From assembly GCF_003415675.1 (NCBI RefSeq), contig NZ_QFZK01000001.1, positions 1-64,000 of the forward strand: 64,000 nucleotides of DNA, written 5' to 3'. Within the stretch, counting starts at the first letter, position 1, and each line of letters opens with the position of its first letter. Shown here piece after piece: positions 1 to 7,572 of the stretch. This DNA is from Rhodoferax lacus. Lineage in GTDB: Bacteria > Pseudomonadota > Gammaproteobacteria > Burkholderiales > Burkholderiaceae_C. The notes under the pieces are model-generated. The model saw nothing but the letters and a program-made list of their open reading frames with translations, was not told where the DNA came from and did no database searches. The position numbers and the translations under genes were made by a program.

Positions 1-81
1 GGCAAAAATACAGAAAGGGGAAGCTCCAGATGTAGACTTATCCACAATCGAGTAGCCAAAAATACCTTTAAACCGTGTGGC

Positions 82-255
82 TCAAAATTCGACTGCAAAC
101 TGGCTCAGATTGACGCTGGAATCAACAAACCGGTTGGTGGCAATGGGCTTAGGGCTGCGTTGCTCACTCAAACCCAAGATCACATCCACGCTCACACCCA
201 GCACCTGCGCCATCTGCGGCAGCAAATGCGCCGGTGCCTGGGCATCGGGTTGAAT
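82..255 (-). pseudogene. Remnant of XRE-family HTH regulator
   Basis: The minus-strand reading frame ends in a stretch (LLPQMAQVLGVSVDVILG) that matches the last helices of Cro/CI-type helix-turn-helix domains, where the usual text is a conserved LGVSxDxLLG. The N-terminal half of the HTH cannot be found upstream in any frame: the frame stays open to position 573 but the residues before about position 255 show no HTH character. I therefore read it as the 3' end of a decayed regulator rather than a working gene. The last 25 or so residues do not resemble a normal family C-terminus either. Confidence 0.45.
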
Positions 256-587
256 CGCCCCGGGATTTGAGAAGGGAAGCTTTCTCGAATTGGACTGCTG
301 TCGGCTTTCGTGAAGTGTTTGTGCACTTGCAAGTTGATTGTCAAATCCGGTGCACGAGAAATGGGTGGCGGTGCGCATCTTGTGTATGATATTTTGAAAA
401 GTAAAAAGCAGTACGAAACCTTTACTGGTTCGATCTGTACCCCAATCAACAGACGCACATCGGCGACTGTTGAGCTTCAAGCCCGAACATAAATCCATAC
501 CCCCTGCGAGTGTCGCGGCAGCAGCGCGTTGTGCGTTCCTGCTTGCGTAGCGCTTGCTGCCCATTCGTTTCATTTTCAGGTGTAGTC
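256..587. other. Gene-free stretch upstream of cytochrome c gene
   Basis: About 330 bases with no convincing coding sequence; short open frames on both strands have no family character. The segment around 380-410 is AT-rich (TATGATATTTTG) and could contain the promoter of the cytochrome c gene starting at 588, but no clear paired -35/-10 is visible. Confidence 0.4.
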
Positions 588-899
588 ATGCGCAAATTAG
601 TTGTTACTTCTTGGGCCCTCTGCGTGGCCTGGTTTTCTGTTCCAGCCGTAGCACAAACGGAGCTCGCCCAGTCCAAAAACTGCGTCAATTGCCATGCCAA
701 CGACAAGCAATTGGTGGGCCCTACTTACGTGTCCATTGCTGCCAGGTACAAAGGTGACAAGGAAGCCAGAGACCGTCTGGCAATCCATATTGCACAGGGC
801 AGCTCCGGCATGTGGGGCAAGTACGCCATGCCGGCAAATCCGCAGGTCAGTGCGGAAGAAGCCAAGAAGTTGGCGGCCTGGGTGCTGGAACAGAAGTAG
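588..899 (+). CDS. Class I c-type cytochrome, periplasmic
   Basis: A 103-residue protein with a Sec signal peptide (MRKLVVTSWALCVAWF, cleavage after AVAQ) and a CVNCH haem-binding motif soon after the cleavage site. The distal methionine ligand is probably in the segment KYAMPANP near the C-terminus. Size and layout fit the cytochrome c-551/c-552 family of small periplasmic electron carriers. I chose the ATG at 588 because it gives a normal signal peptide; the frame is open further upstream but that part has no signal-peptide character. It converges on the gspG-like gene with a 24-base gap, so the two are separate transcription units. The electron donor and acceptor cannot be deduced here. 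Confidence 0.85.
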   Translation: MRKLVVTSWALCVAWFSVPAVAQTELAQSKNCVNCHANDKQLVGPTYVSIAARYKGDKEARDRLAIHIAQGSSGMWGKYAMPANPQVSAEEAKKLAAWVLEQK

Positions 900-923
900 A
901 CGCAGGTGAGGCAGTTTGCTTTG

Positions 924-1370
924 CTAGCGGTAGGAGATGTCGGCGTTGTCGCCATCTCCGCCAGGTTGTCCGTCTTTGCCCAGCGACTTCAGGGAAAAGT
1001 CACCGCTGGCGTCTTGCAGGGTGTAGAGGTAAGCGCGTCCCCATGTGTCAAGAGGAACCTCTTTTTGCAGATAGGGGCCCTGCCATTTGGTCTCGTTGCC
1101 AGGTTTTACCGTCAAGGCGCTGAGCCCCACATCGTTGCCCGGATAGTGGCCCGTATCCAACCGGTAAGTGTCCAAGGCCTTGGCCAAGGCTTCAATTTGG
1201 GCGCGTGCGGCGCCTTGTTCCGATTTGCCAATTTGCGCAAAGTAGCGTGGCCCCACATAGGCGGCCAGCAGCCCGATGATGACCATCACCACCAGCAACT
1301 CCAAGAGGGTGAAGCCATTTCGTATGAGCCGGGTTTTTTGAGGGGTATGAATCGTCTTGTGCATGCTCAT
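924..1370 (-). CDS. gspG: GspG-type major pseudopilin
   Basis: A 148-residue type II secretion pseudopilin. A 19-residue basic leader ends in Gly before FTLLELLVVMVIIG, the site cut and N-methylated by the prepilin peptidase; Glu at +5 is present. After the hydrophobic helix come the conserved GspG landmarks: a YRLDTGHYP segment, GPYLQKEVPLDTWG and a C-terminal SLGKDGQPGGDGDNADI calcium-loop-like tail. It is transcribed away from the secretion operon beginning at 1551 across a 180-base shared intergenic region, so it is probably the major pseudopilin of that machine although not in its operon. No prepilin peptidase gene is in the window. Confidence 0.88.
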   Translation of the reverse strand: MSMHKTIHTPQKTRLIRNGFTLLELLVVMVIIGLLAAYVGPRYFAQIGKSEQGAARAQIEALAKALDTYRLDTGHYPGNDVGLSALTVKPGNETKWQGPYLQKEVPLDTWGRAYLYTLQDASGDFSLKSLGKDGQPGGDGDNADISYR

Positions 1371-1550
1371 TTTTTCTTCTTGTTGGTATTGAACAGGCGG
1401 CTATGGTAAGCCGTGGCGTTGAAATGGTGAACCAGATCTTTGCTGGGGAACTTGGCTTGCCCAATGGCGGTCAGCGGTCTATTCTTTTTTTGGAAGCAGA
1501 TCTTCCCGCACGCCGACAAGGCTCAAGCACATGGATCGGCATTGAGAAGC

Positions 1551-2096
1551 ATGAATAATTCCACCCACACCCTGCTGCAGTTTTTCTATGTGCCGATGGG
1601 CCGCTGGCCATTGCGTGCCCATCTGATTCTTTCAATGCTTTTGTTGTTGTGCATGGCTGCGTTGGGTTGGAATGCAATACAGCTTGCTGAAAGGCACTTG
1701 CTTAGGTTGCGGGCAGAGCATGCGGACACACGCATGGCGTTGGGCGCCTTGCAAGACCGAGGCAGTGTTTCGGTACGGCCTGACTTTGTGCAGACCTTGC
1801 CCAGCACGCGCCAGGCCGATGATGTGCTACGTGACATGGGGCGCTATGCGCAGGATGCCGGCGTTCAAATCAACACGGTCGCCATCGACACGCAGGCGGC
1901 CACCGCTGCACAACTCGGGCGTGTGTATTTCACTATTGCTGCCGCCTCGCCCTACAAGTCTTTGAAGGCCTGGCTTGCGGATTTGCTCGGGCGCTATCCG
2001 GCGCTGGCTGTTGACTCACTTAGAGTCCAGGCGCAGCCCAATGATCCCATCCGGCAGGACGTTCATCTCAGCCTGGTTTGGTATGTCAAAGATTAG
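1551..2096 (+). CDS. PilO/GspM-like inner-membrane assembly protein
   Basis: A 181-residue protein with a short cytoplasmic start, one membrane segment (AHLILSMLLLLCMAALGW), a probable coiled coil (residues about 45-75) and a small alpha/beta domain ending in HLSLVWYVKD. This bitopic plan is that of PilO/GspM, which forms the inner-membrane alignment subcomplex. I place the start at the ATG at 1551, preceded by GAGAAG; an upstream in-frame ATG would add an unlikely leader. It is the first gene of the operon, 29 bases before the PilP/GspC-like gene. Assignment rests on topology and position, not on strong sequence signature. Confidence 0.6.
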   Translation: MNNSTHTLLQFFYVPMGRWPLRAHLILSMLLLLCMAALGWNAIQLAERHLLRLRAEHADTRMALGALQDRGSVSVRPDFVQTLPSTRQADDVLRDMGRYAQDAGVQINTVAIDTQAATAAQLGRVYFTIAAASPYKSLKAWLADLLGRYPALAVDSLRVQAQPNDPIRQDVHLSLVWYVKD

Positions 2097-2125
2097 CGCT
2101 TGGCTTTTTCTTCTGATTTGAAGCC

Positions 2126-2674
2126 ATGAAGCTCTCTCATCAAAGTTCACCGTATCGCTTGGCGCTGCTTGCAGCGGTGGCCTTGGGGTTGATGTGGCTC
2201 ACCATCAGAACACCACCTGTTGGCAATGTGGTGCCAGCGGTTGAGCGTGCCGTGCAGGCAACGATGGCACCCGCAGGGACCACGTCTGCCGCCTTGCCCG
2301 AAGCTTTGGATCGGCCAGCGCTGGTGCCAAGCGATGTGGACCCGTTTATGCCGGAGGCGCCAAAGGCTTTGCCGCTTGCCAAGCCGCCGCAAGCGCCCCC
2401 TGCGCCTGTCATGGTGGTGGCGCAGCCACCGGCACCACCAGAGCCCCCCCCGCTGAATCTGGCGTTTGCCGGGCGCATGACAGCACCGGACGGCAGCAAG
2501 GTGGTCTATGTGACCATGGGCGAGACAGCGCTGGTACTGGCGCCGGGCCTTGAGTTGCCCAACGGCTACAAGGTCACGCAGATCAACGCGCGTAGCGTGG
2601 AGTTCAGCTACGCGGCCTTGAACCGAACAGCTCGGCTGGATATTCCACCGGCCCAGAAATACGAGACGAGATGA
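2126..2674 (+). CDS. PilP/GspC-like periplasmic linker protein
   Basis: A 182-residue protein with an N-terminal membrane anchor (LALLAAVALGLMWL), a long proline- and alanine-rich linker (residues about 40-110, including PPAPPEPPP) and a small C-terminal beta domain containing a LELPNGYKVTQINARSVEF stretch. Family knowledge: PilP and the homology region of GspC have this anchor-linker-beta domain layout and dock onto the secretin's N-terminal domains. The stop overlaps the start of the secretin gene by four bases (ATGA), supporting co-translation and partnership with it. Confidence 0.6.
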   Translation: MKLSHQSSPYRLALLAAVALGLMWLTIRTPPVGNVVPAVERAVQATMAPAGTTSAALPEALDRPALVPSDVDPFMPEAPKALPLAKPPQAPPAPVMVVAQPPAPPEPPPLNLAFAGRMTAPDGSKVVYVTMGETALVLAPGLELPNGYKVTQINARSVEFSYAALNRTARLDIPPAQKYETR

Positions 2675-4968
2675 AGCAGCCTTGTCACCCATACCTTCCC
2701 AGCAGCCACTCCAGAAGGCTATTGCCACGCAGCTCTTTGGTGGCGACATTGCTGGTGACCATTTTGCTTTGGGGATGCGCAGAGCAGCGGCTGCGCGACG
2801 ATGCAACGGCCAATATGCGGGACGGCAATTTTGAAGGTGCCATCCAGTCACTCAAGGATGGCTTGGCCCAATACCCAGAGAGTGCCACCTTGCGAGCGGG
2901 CCTGAGTTCGGCCAAGTCCGAGGCCATGGGGCGGCTGGTATCCGAGGCCACCCAGTTGCGCACCAGTGGCAAGTTTGACCAGGCGGACAAGGTGCTGGAG
3001 AGGGCGCTTGCCATGGACGCTGACAACCTCCGGCTGCTGGACCTGCGGGGTGACCTGAACTTGGCGCGCAAGCAGCGCAATGGCCTGGAAGAGGTGAACG
3101 CCTTGCTGGCGCAAGGCAAGAAGGAGCCGGCGCTACGCAGGCTGGATGGCCTGTTGCAGGCGACCCCCAAACAACCGGACCTGCTGGCCCTGCAAAGGCG
3201 CTTGCAGCAGGACCTGCGCTTTGAGGCAGGTAGTACGCAGGGTTTGGGTGAAACAAGGCCTATCACGCTGGACTTCAAGAATGCGCCACTTTCAGCGGTG
3301 TTGGACGCCATTACCCGCGGCAGCGGCGTGAACTTTGTGCTGGACAAGGATGTGCGTCTGGACAACCGGGCCACCGTCTATCTGCGCAACGCCCGGGTGG
3401 GGGACGCGATTGACCTGGTTACCGGGGCCAACCAATTGGCACGCAATATTGTGGACCCGCAAACTGTTTTTATCTATCCCAACACACCGGACAAAAAGCG
3501 GGAACACCAGGAGCAGGTGGTGCGGGTTTTCTACCTGAGCAGCAGCCAGGCCCAGACCACAGCGGCCTTGTTGCGCTCGATGTTGCATGTCAAAGACCCG
3601 TTTGTGGATGAGAGGGCCAATATGGTGGCCATTCGGGAGGCGCCCGAGGTGGTGGCGCTGGCCGAGCGTTTGGTGGCGCTCTATGACTTGGGCGAACCGG
3701 AGGTGATGCTGGAACTGGAGGTGATGGAGGTGAGCTCCACCATCCTCAACAACCTGGGGCTGGATTTCCCGAACAGCTTTACCTTTAACCCGTTGGCTGA
3801 AGTGGGGGCAGCCGGTTTGACGGTGAACAGCCTGGGCACCTTGAACGGGGACCGCATAGGCGTGAGCTTGCCCAACCTCGTGTTGAACCTGCGCCGCGAG
3901 GTGGGGGACACCAATATTTTGGCCAACCCCAGGATCCGCGCCAAAAACAAGGAGAAGGCCCGCATTCTGATTGGCGACAAGATACCCATCATTACCTCCA
4001 CCAGCAGTGCCAGCGGCTTCGTAAGCCAAAGCGTGAATTACCAGGATGTGGGCTTAAAGCTGGATGTAGAGCCCGTCATTTCACCCGATGATGATGTGAC
4101 CATCAAGCTGGCCCTGGAGGTCAGCACCCTGGGCAACCCGGTGAGCACGTCGACGGGGACGGTGGCCTACCAGATTGGCACCCGCAACGCGAACACGGTG
4201 CTGCGCCTGCGCGATGGCGAAACCCAGTTGCTGGCCGGGCTGGTGAACAAGCAGGACGTGTCCAATGCCCACCGCTTTCCGGGTCTGGGTGACTTGCCAA
4301 TTGCAGGTCGCCTTTTTTCAAGCCAGCGCGACGATAAGTCACGCACGGAGCTGGTGTTGGCTGTGACACCGCGCATCTTGCGCAGTGCACCCAGGCCTGA
4401 CATTGCACAGGCGCAGATGTGGGTGGGGAGTGAGCTGTACACACGCTTGCTCTTGCCACCCGAGCAGCGCAATCCCGTTGGAGCCAATCCTCCGGTTGCG
4501 GTGCAGGCTCCGGCCAAGGCAGTGGCCCCTGCTGTGGTGGCAGCCAGCGCGCCTGAGGGGCCTGTCATGGCTTCTTGGAAGGCGCCAGAGGTGGTGAAGG
4601 TGGGTGAGGATTTCAAGGTGAGCCTGGTTCTGGATAGCGGTGGCCTGCTACGCGGAGCTCCGTTGGAAATTGGCTTCTCCAGCGCCGAGGTGGAAGTGCT
4701 TGAGGTGTTGGAGGGTGACTTCTTTCGGCAAGGGGAGGGGGTGACCAGCTTTTCGCAGGCGGTGAATCCTGCGACGGGCCGCATTGGCGTAGGCATTTTG
4801 CGCAGCGACTCCAGCGGCGCGATGGGGCGCGCATCGGTGGTGGAACTGCGGCTAAGGGCGCGCTCTGCCGGGCCCGTGCAGCTGCAGGTCACCAGTCTGC
4901 AGCCCATCGGCATGGGCACTCCCGTGACTGTGGGCACTTTGCCGGTGCTGAAAATGCAGGTGCAATAG
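2671..4968 (+). CDS. gspD: Type II/IV secretin lipoprotein with cohesin-like tail
   Basis: A 765-residue outer-membrane secretin. It starts with a lipoprotein signal whose lipobox is LLWGC (Cys36), followed by TPR-like helices (about 45-175), secretin N-domains (PITLDFKNAPLSAVLDAI, near 195) and the secretin core, with RIRAKNKEKARILIGDKIP and a VGLKLDVEP segment typical of the pore-forming region. After the core and an Ala/Pro-rich linker the last 130 residues form a beta-rich domain (MASWKAPEVVKVGEDFKV onward) that looks like a cohesin fold. It would form the multimeric outer-membrane channel of the system encoded around it. Both the N-terminal TPR module and the cohesin-like tail are absent from textbook GspD/PilQ. 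Confidence 0.9.
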   Translation: MKQPCHPYLPSSHSRRLLPRSSLVATLLVTILLWGCAEQRLRDDATANMRDGNFEGAIQSLKDGLAQYPESATLRAGLSSAKSEAMGRLVSEATQLRTSGKFDQADKVLERALAMDADNLRLLDLRGDLNLARKQRNGLEEVNALLAQGKKEPALRRLDGLLQATPKQPDLLALQRRLQQDLRFEAGSTQGLGETRPITLDFKNAPLSAVLDAITRGSGVNFVLDKDVRLDNRATVYLRNARVGDAIDLVTGANQLARNIVDPQTVFIYPNTPDKKREHQEQVVRVFYLSSSQAQTTAALLRSMLHVKDPFVDERANMVAIREAPEVVALAERLVALYDLGEPEVMLELEVMEVSSTILNNLGLDFPNSFTFNPLAEVGAAGLTVNSLGTLNGDRIGVSLPNLVLNLRREVGDTNILANPRIRAKNKEKARILIGDKIPIITSTSSASGFVSQSVNYQDVGLKLDVEPVISPDDDVTIKLALEVSTLGNPVSTSTGTVAYQIGTRNANTVLRLRDGETQLLAGLVNKQDVSNAHRFPGLGDLPIAGRLFSSQRDDKSRTELVLAVTPRILRSAPRPDIAQAQMWVGSELYTRLLLPPEQRNPVGANPPVAVQAPAKAVAPAVVAASAPEGPVMASWKAPEVVKVGEDFKVSLVLDSGGLLRGAPLEIGFSSAEVEVLEVLEGDFFRQGEGVTSFSQAVNPATGRIGVGILRSDSSGAMGRASVVELRLRARSAGPVQLQVTSLQPIGMGTPVTVGTLPVLKMQVQ

Positions 4969-5453
4969 TGGGCAAATTCAAGCGATCCTACCAGCGGGGT
5001 TTCAATATGGTGGAGCTGCTGGCCGTCATGGCCATATTGGGTGTGCTGGCCGCCGCCGTGATGCCCTTGGGCGAGACACTGCTGGTGGCTCGCAAGGAGC
5101 ACGAACTGCGGGCGGCGCTGAGGGTAATCCGCTCTGCACTGGATGAATACAAACGCACCGTTGGGCAAGACGTGTCTGTTGCAGGCAGCGGGTCTGGCTA
5201 TCCTGCCAGTTTGCAGGTGCTTGTGATGGGAACACCAGACCCGCGCACGCAGAACAAAGGGCAGTTGCTGTACTTTCTGCGGACTGTGCCGCGCGACCCG
5301 TTTGCCGACCCCAAGTTGCCGCCTGAACAAACCTGGCAATTGCGTGCCTATGCCTCGCCCGCAGAGCGCCCTGAGCCTGGGGCTGATGTGTATGACGTGC
5401 ATTCGACGTCCAAGGCCACGGCGCTGGATGGAAGTCTGTATGCGCAGTGGTAA
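4968..5453 (+). CDS. GspG/H-like minor pseudopilin A
   Basis: A 161-residue type IV pilin-like protein. The short leader (MGKFKRSYQRG) is followed by FNMVELLAVMAILG, with Glu at +5, so it should be processed by a prepilin peptidase. It uses a GTG start that overlaps the secretin stop by one base (TAGTG). The C-terminus is DGSLYAQW, almost the same as that of the next pseudopilin. It probably forms part of the pseudopilus with its two downstream neighbours. Confidence 0.85.
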   Translation: MGKFKRSYQRGFNMVELLAVMAILGVLAAAVMPLGETLLVARKEHELRAALRVIRSALDEYKRTVGQDVSVAGSGSGYPASLQVLVMGTPDPRTQNKGQLLYFLRTVPRDPFADPKLPPEQTWQLRAYASPAERPEPGADVYDVHSTSKATALDGSLYAQW

Positions 5454-5859
5454 CCGTTCTTTTCGCGATATGGCGCATGGAGGCCGGGCTGGGCCAGCCA
5501 ATGGCTTTACGCTGATTGAACTGCTGGTGGTGATGGCGGTGCTGGCGATCCTGGCCAGTCTGGTGGCGCCGCGCTATCTGGACCGGGTGGACACGGCCCG
5601 TGAGACCGTACTCAAGCACAACTTGGTGGGGCTGCGCAGCGCGATTGACCAGTTCTACAGGGACCAGTCCCGCTACCCGGAGACGCTCAACGAACTGGTG
5701 GAGCGCCGCTATATCCGTGAAGTGCCCAAAGACCCGGTCACCGGGCGTGCGGACACCTGGTTGGTGCTGCCACCCAAGGACGCTGCCAAGGGCGTCTTTG
5801 ATGTGCACAGTGGCGCCACCGGCCGCGCGCGTGACGGGAGCGACTATGCGCAGTGGTAA
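5440..5859 (+). CDS. GspG-like pseudopilin B
   Basis: A 139-residue pseudopilin with a 22-residue leader ending ANG before FTLIELLVVMAVLA (Glu at +5), followed by a compact globular domain with YPETLNELVERRYI and ending DGSDYAQW. The start ATG at 5440 lies inside the last codons of the preceding gene (14-base overlap) and has a GGAAG ribosome-binding sequence five bases upstream; an alternative ATG at 5470 would leave a shorter leader. Its end overlaps the next gene by the same 14 bases, so translation of the three pseudopilins is coupled. The protein resembles its upstream neighbour and may be a duplicate. Confidence 0.82.
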   Translation: MRSGNRSFRDMAHGGRAGPANGFTLIELLVVMAVLAILASLVAPRYLDRVDTARETVLKHNLVGLRSAIDQFYRDQSRYPETLNELVERRYIREVPKDPVTGRADTWLVLPPKDAAKGVFDVHSGATGRARDGSDYAQW

Positions 5860-6352
5860 GTCGGTGCAGCAGGGCTTTACTTATATTGCCGTACTGGCAG
5901 CCCTGGCCTTGTTGGCCCTGGCCAGCAGTGGCGTGATGCGCTATGTGTCACAGCAGGCCCAGCGTGAGCGGGAGCAAGACCTTTTGCAGACCGGACGGTA
6001 CTTTGTGCAGGCCATTGGTGACTTCTATGCAGCGTCACCCGGCAGCGTCAAGAAATTGCCGCAAAAGCTGGAGGACCTGCTGGACGACAAGCGTCAGGTC
6101 GGCATTCGGCGCTACCTGCGGGAGGTATACCGCGACCCCACCACCGGCAAGCCCGATTGGGACCTGATTCGCGACGCGGACGGTGGCATACGGGGCGTGC
6201 GCAGCAGCAATGCGCAAGCACCGATACGGACTGGGCCTGTCGTGCTGGATACTTTGCCGGCGATTACTTTGCAAGCCGCTGCGCACTACAGTGACTGGGT
6301 CTTTGCGTTCTACCCGGCTCAGGCCACACAAAGCCCCGGAGCGCCAAAATGA
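5846..6352 (+). CDS. Minor pseudopilin C lacking Glu5
   Basis: A 168-residue pilin-like protein with a ten-residue leader ending QQG before FTYIAVLAALALLALA. The residue at +5 of the mature protein is Ala rather than Glu. In known systems the tip pseudopilin GspK also lacks Glu5, so this may be a tip or minor subunit despite being much shorter than GspK. The start is set by the 14-base overlap with the preceding gene and a GGGAG sequence five bases upstream. The C-terminal half (WDLIRDADGGIRGVRSS) is more divergent than in its neighbours. The stop overlaps gspF by four bases. Confidence 0.75.
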   Translation: MRSGKSVQQGFTYIAVLAALALLALASSGVMRYVSQQAQREREQDLLQTGRYFVQAIGDFYAASPGSVKKLPQKLEDLLDDKRQVGIRRYLREVYRDPTTGKPDWDLIRDADGGIRGVRSSNAQAPIRTGPVVLDTLPAITLQAAAHYSDWVFAFYPAQATQSPGAPK

Positions 6353-7569
6353 GCGCAGCGGATCCTCTGTTTCGGGTTCGCTATTTGCGCATGGGTGATG
6401 CAGTGGTGCGCGACGAGGTTCTGCGCGGTACAGATGAAGCCGCACTGCGGGCGCGGTTGCAGCAAGCCGGGCAGATTGTGTTGCTGGTGCAGCCACAAAG
6501 AACCGTAGCAAGCGGTCTCTGGCCCCTTTGGCGCAAGCCCGGCATCCGTAGGGAGGCCTATGCACTGTTTTGTCGGGAGGTGCGCACCTTGTTGCGTGCG
6601 GGCATGACCGTGGTCGAAGCGGTGGACACCTTGTCTGCCAAAGGTGGCGGCCTGGCTGCCCAGCTATTGGCGGGCCTGCAAAAAGGCCAGGCGCTGTCCA
6701 CTGCGCTGTCTGCACTTCCACAAACCCCGCCGGTACTGGTGGCTGCAGTGCGGGCGGGTGAGCGCACCAGCAATTTGCTTGAGGCCCTGGACGATTACCT
6801 GCGGTTTGACACGCTGATTGCCTCCCTGCGCAAAAAGATTGTCAGCGCAGCCATCTATCCGGCACTGGTGAGTGGGGTGGGGCTGGCCATATCGGTCTTC
6901 CTGTTGCTGGTGGTTATGCCCAATTTTGCAAGCATGTACGAGAGCGTGCGCAGCACCGGGTCTGGGGGCATCTCTGGGGGCGCTGCGTTCACCGTGGAAG
7001 TAACCCACTTTATTGGCAAGAATCGCGCGCTGGTGGTTGGAGCGTTGCTGACTGTGGTGGCGGTCTTGACTGTCTGGATTGCCAGTGGAACAGCCCGTGC
7101 GCATTGCCAGCGCTTGGCGCGCAGCGTGCCTTGGATTCGGACAAAGGTGGAAGACTTTCAGCTGGCCATGATGTACCAGGCCCTGGCACTGCTGATCAAA
7201 GGCGGTTATGCCATGACCGAGGCCATGCAGGTGGCGGCAGATTCCGCGCTGTCGCCGCACCTCAAGCAGGCGCTGCAGCAGGTATGCGCCCGTGTGGAGC
7301 AAGGTGGTCTGGTTTCGCAAGCACTGTCGCAAGCGGGCTTGTGCGACGAAGTGGGCAGAAGGCTGATGGGCGCGGCTGAGCGCAATGGCGAGTTCCACCT
7401 GGCTGCGGATGTGGTGTCGCGCCTGCATGGCGAACGGTTCGAGCTGTTTGTGGAACGCCTGACCCGCATCGTGGAGCCCTTGCTGTTGCTGGCAGTGGCG
7501 CTGCTGGTCGGCGGCATTGTGATACTCATGTACATGCCGGTGTTTGACATGGCAACCCAGTTGCTCTAA
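6349..7569 (+). CDS. gspF: GspF/PilC inner-membrane platform protein
   Basis: A 406-residue polytopic protein of the GspF/PilC family. Two homologous helical domains are visible, the first beginning YALFCREVRTLLRAGMTVVE and the second FQLAMMYQALALLIKGGYAM, each followed by membrane segments, with the last one near the C-terminus (LLLLAVALLVGGIVILMYMP). In type II secretion and type IV pili this protein is the rotor-like platform that couples the ATPase to pilin assembly. It overlaps the preceding pseudopilin gene by four bases and is separated from the ATPase gene by three. Confidence 0.9.
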   Translation: MSAADPLFRVRYLRMGDAVVRDEVLRGTDEAALRARLQQAGQIVLLVQPQRTVASGLWPLWRKPGIRREAYALFCREVRTLLRAGMTVVEAVDTLSAKGGGLAAQLLAGLQKGQALSTALSALPQTPPVLVAAVRAGERTSNLLEALDDYLRFDTLIASLRKKIVSAAIYPALVSGVGLAISVFLLLVVMPNFASMYESVRSTGSGGISGGAAFTVEVTHFIGKNRALVVGALLTVVAVLTVWIASGTARAHCQRLARSVPWIRTKVEDFQLAMMYQALALLIKGGYAMTEAMQVAADSALSPHLKQALQQVCARVEQGGLVSQALSQAGLCDEVGRRLMGAAERNGEFHLAADVVSRLHGERFELFVERLTRIVEPLLLLAVALLVGGIVILMYMPVFDMATQLL

Positions 7570-7572
7570 GCC

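Noticed and set aside
38-46. TTATCCACA, a perfect DnaA-box match near the left edge
   Set aside because: A single nine-base match with no second box, no AT-rich unwinding region and no dnaA/dnaN nearby is not evidence of an origin.
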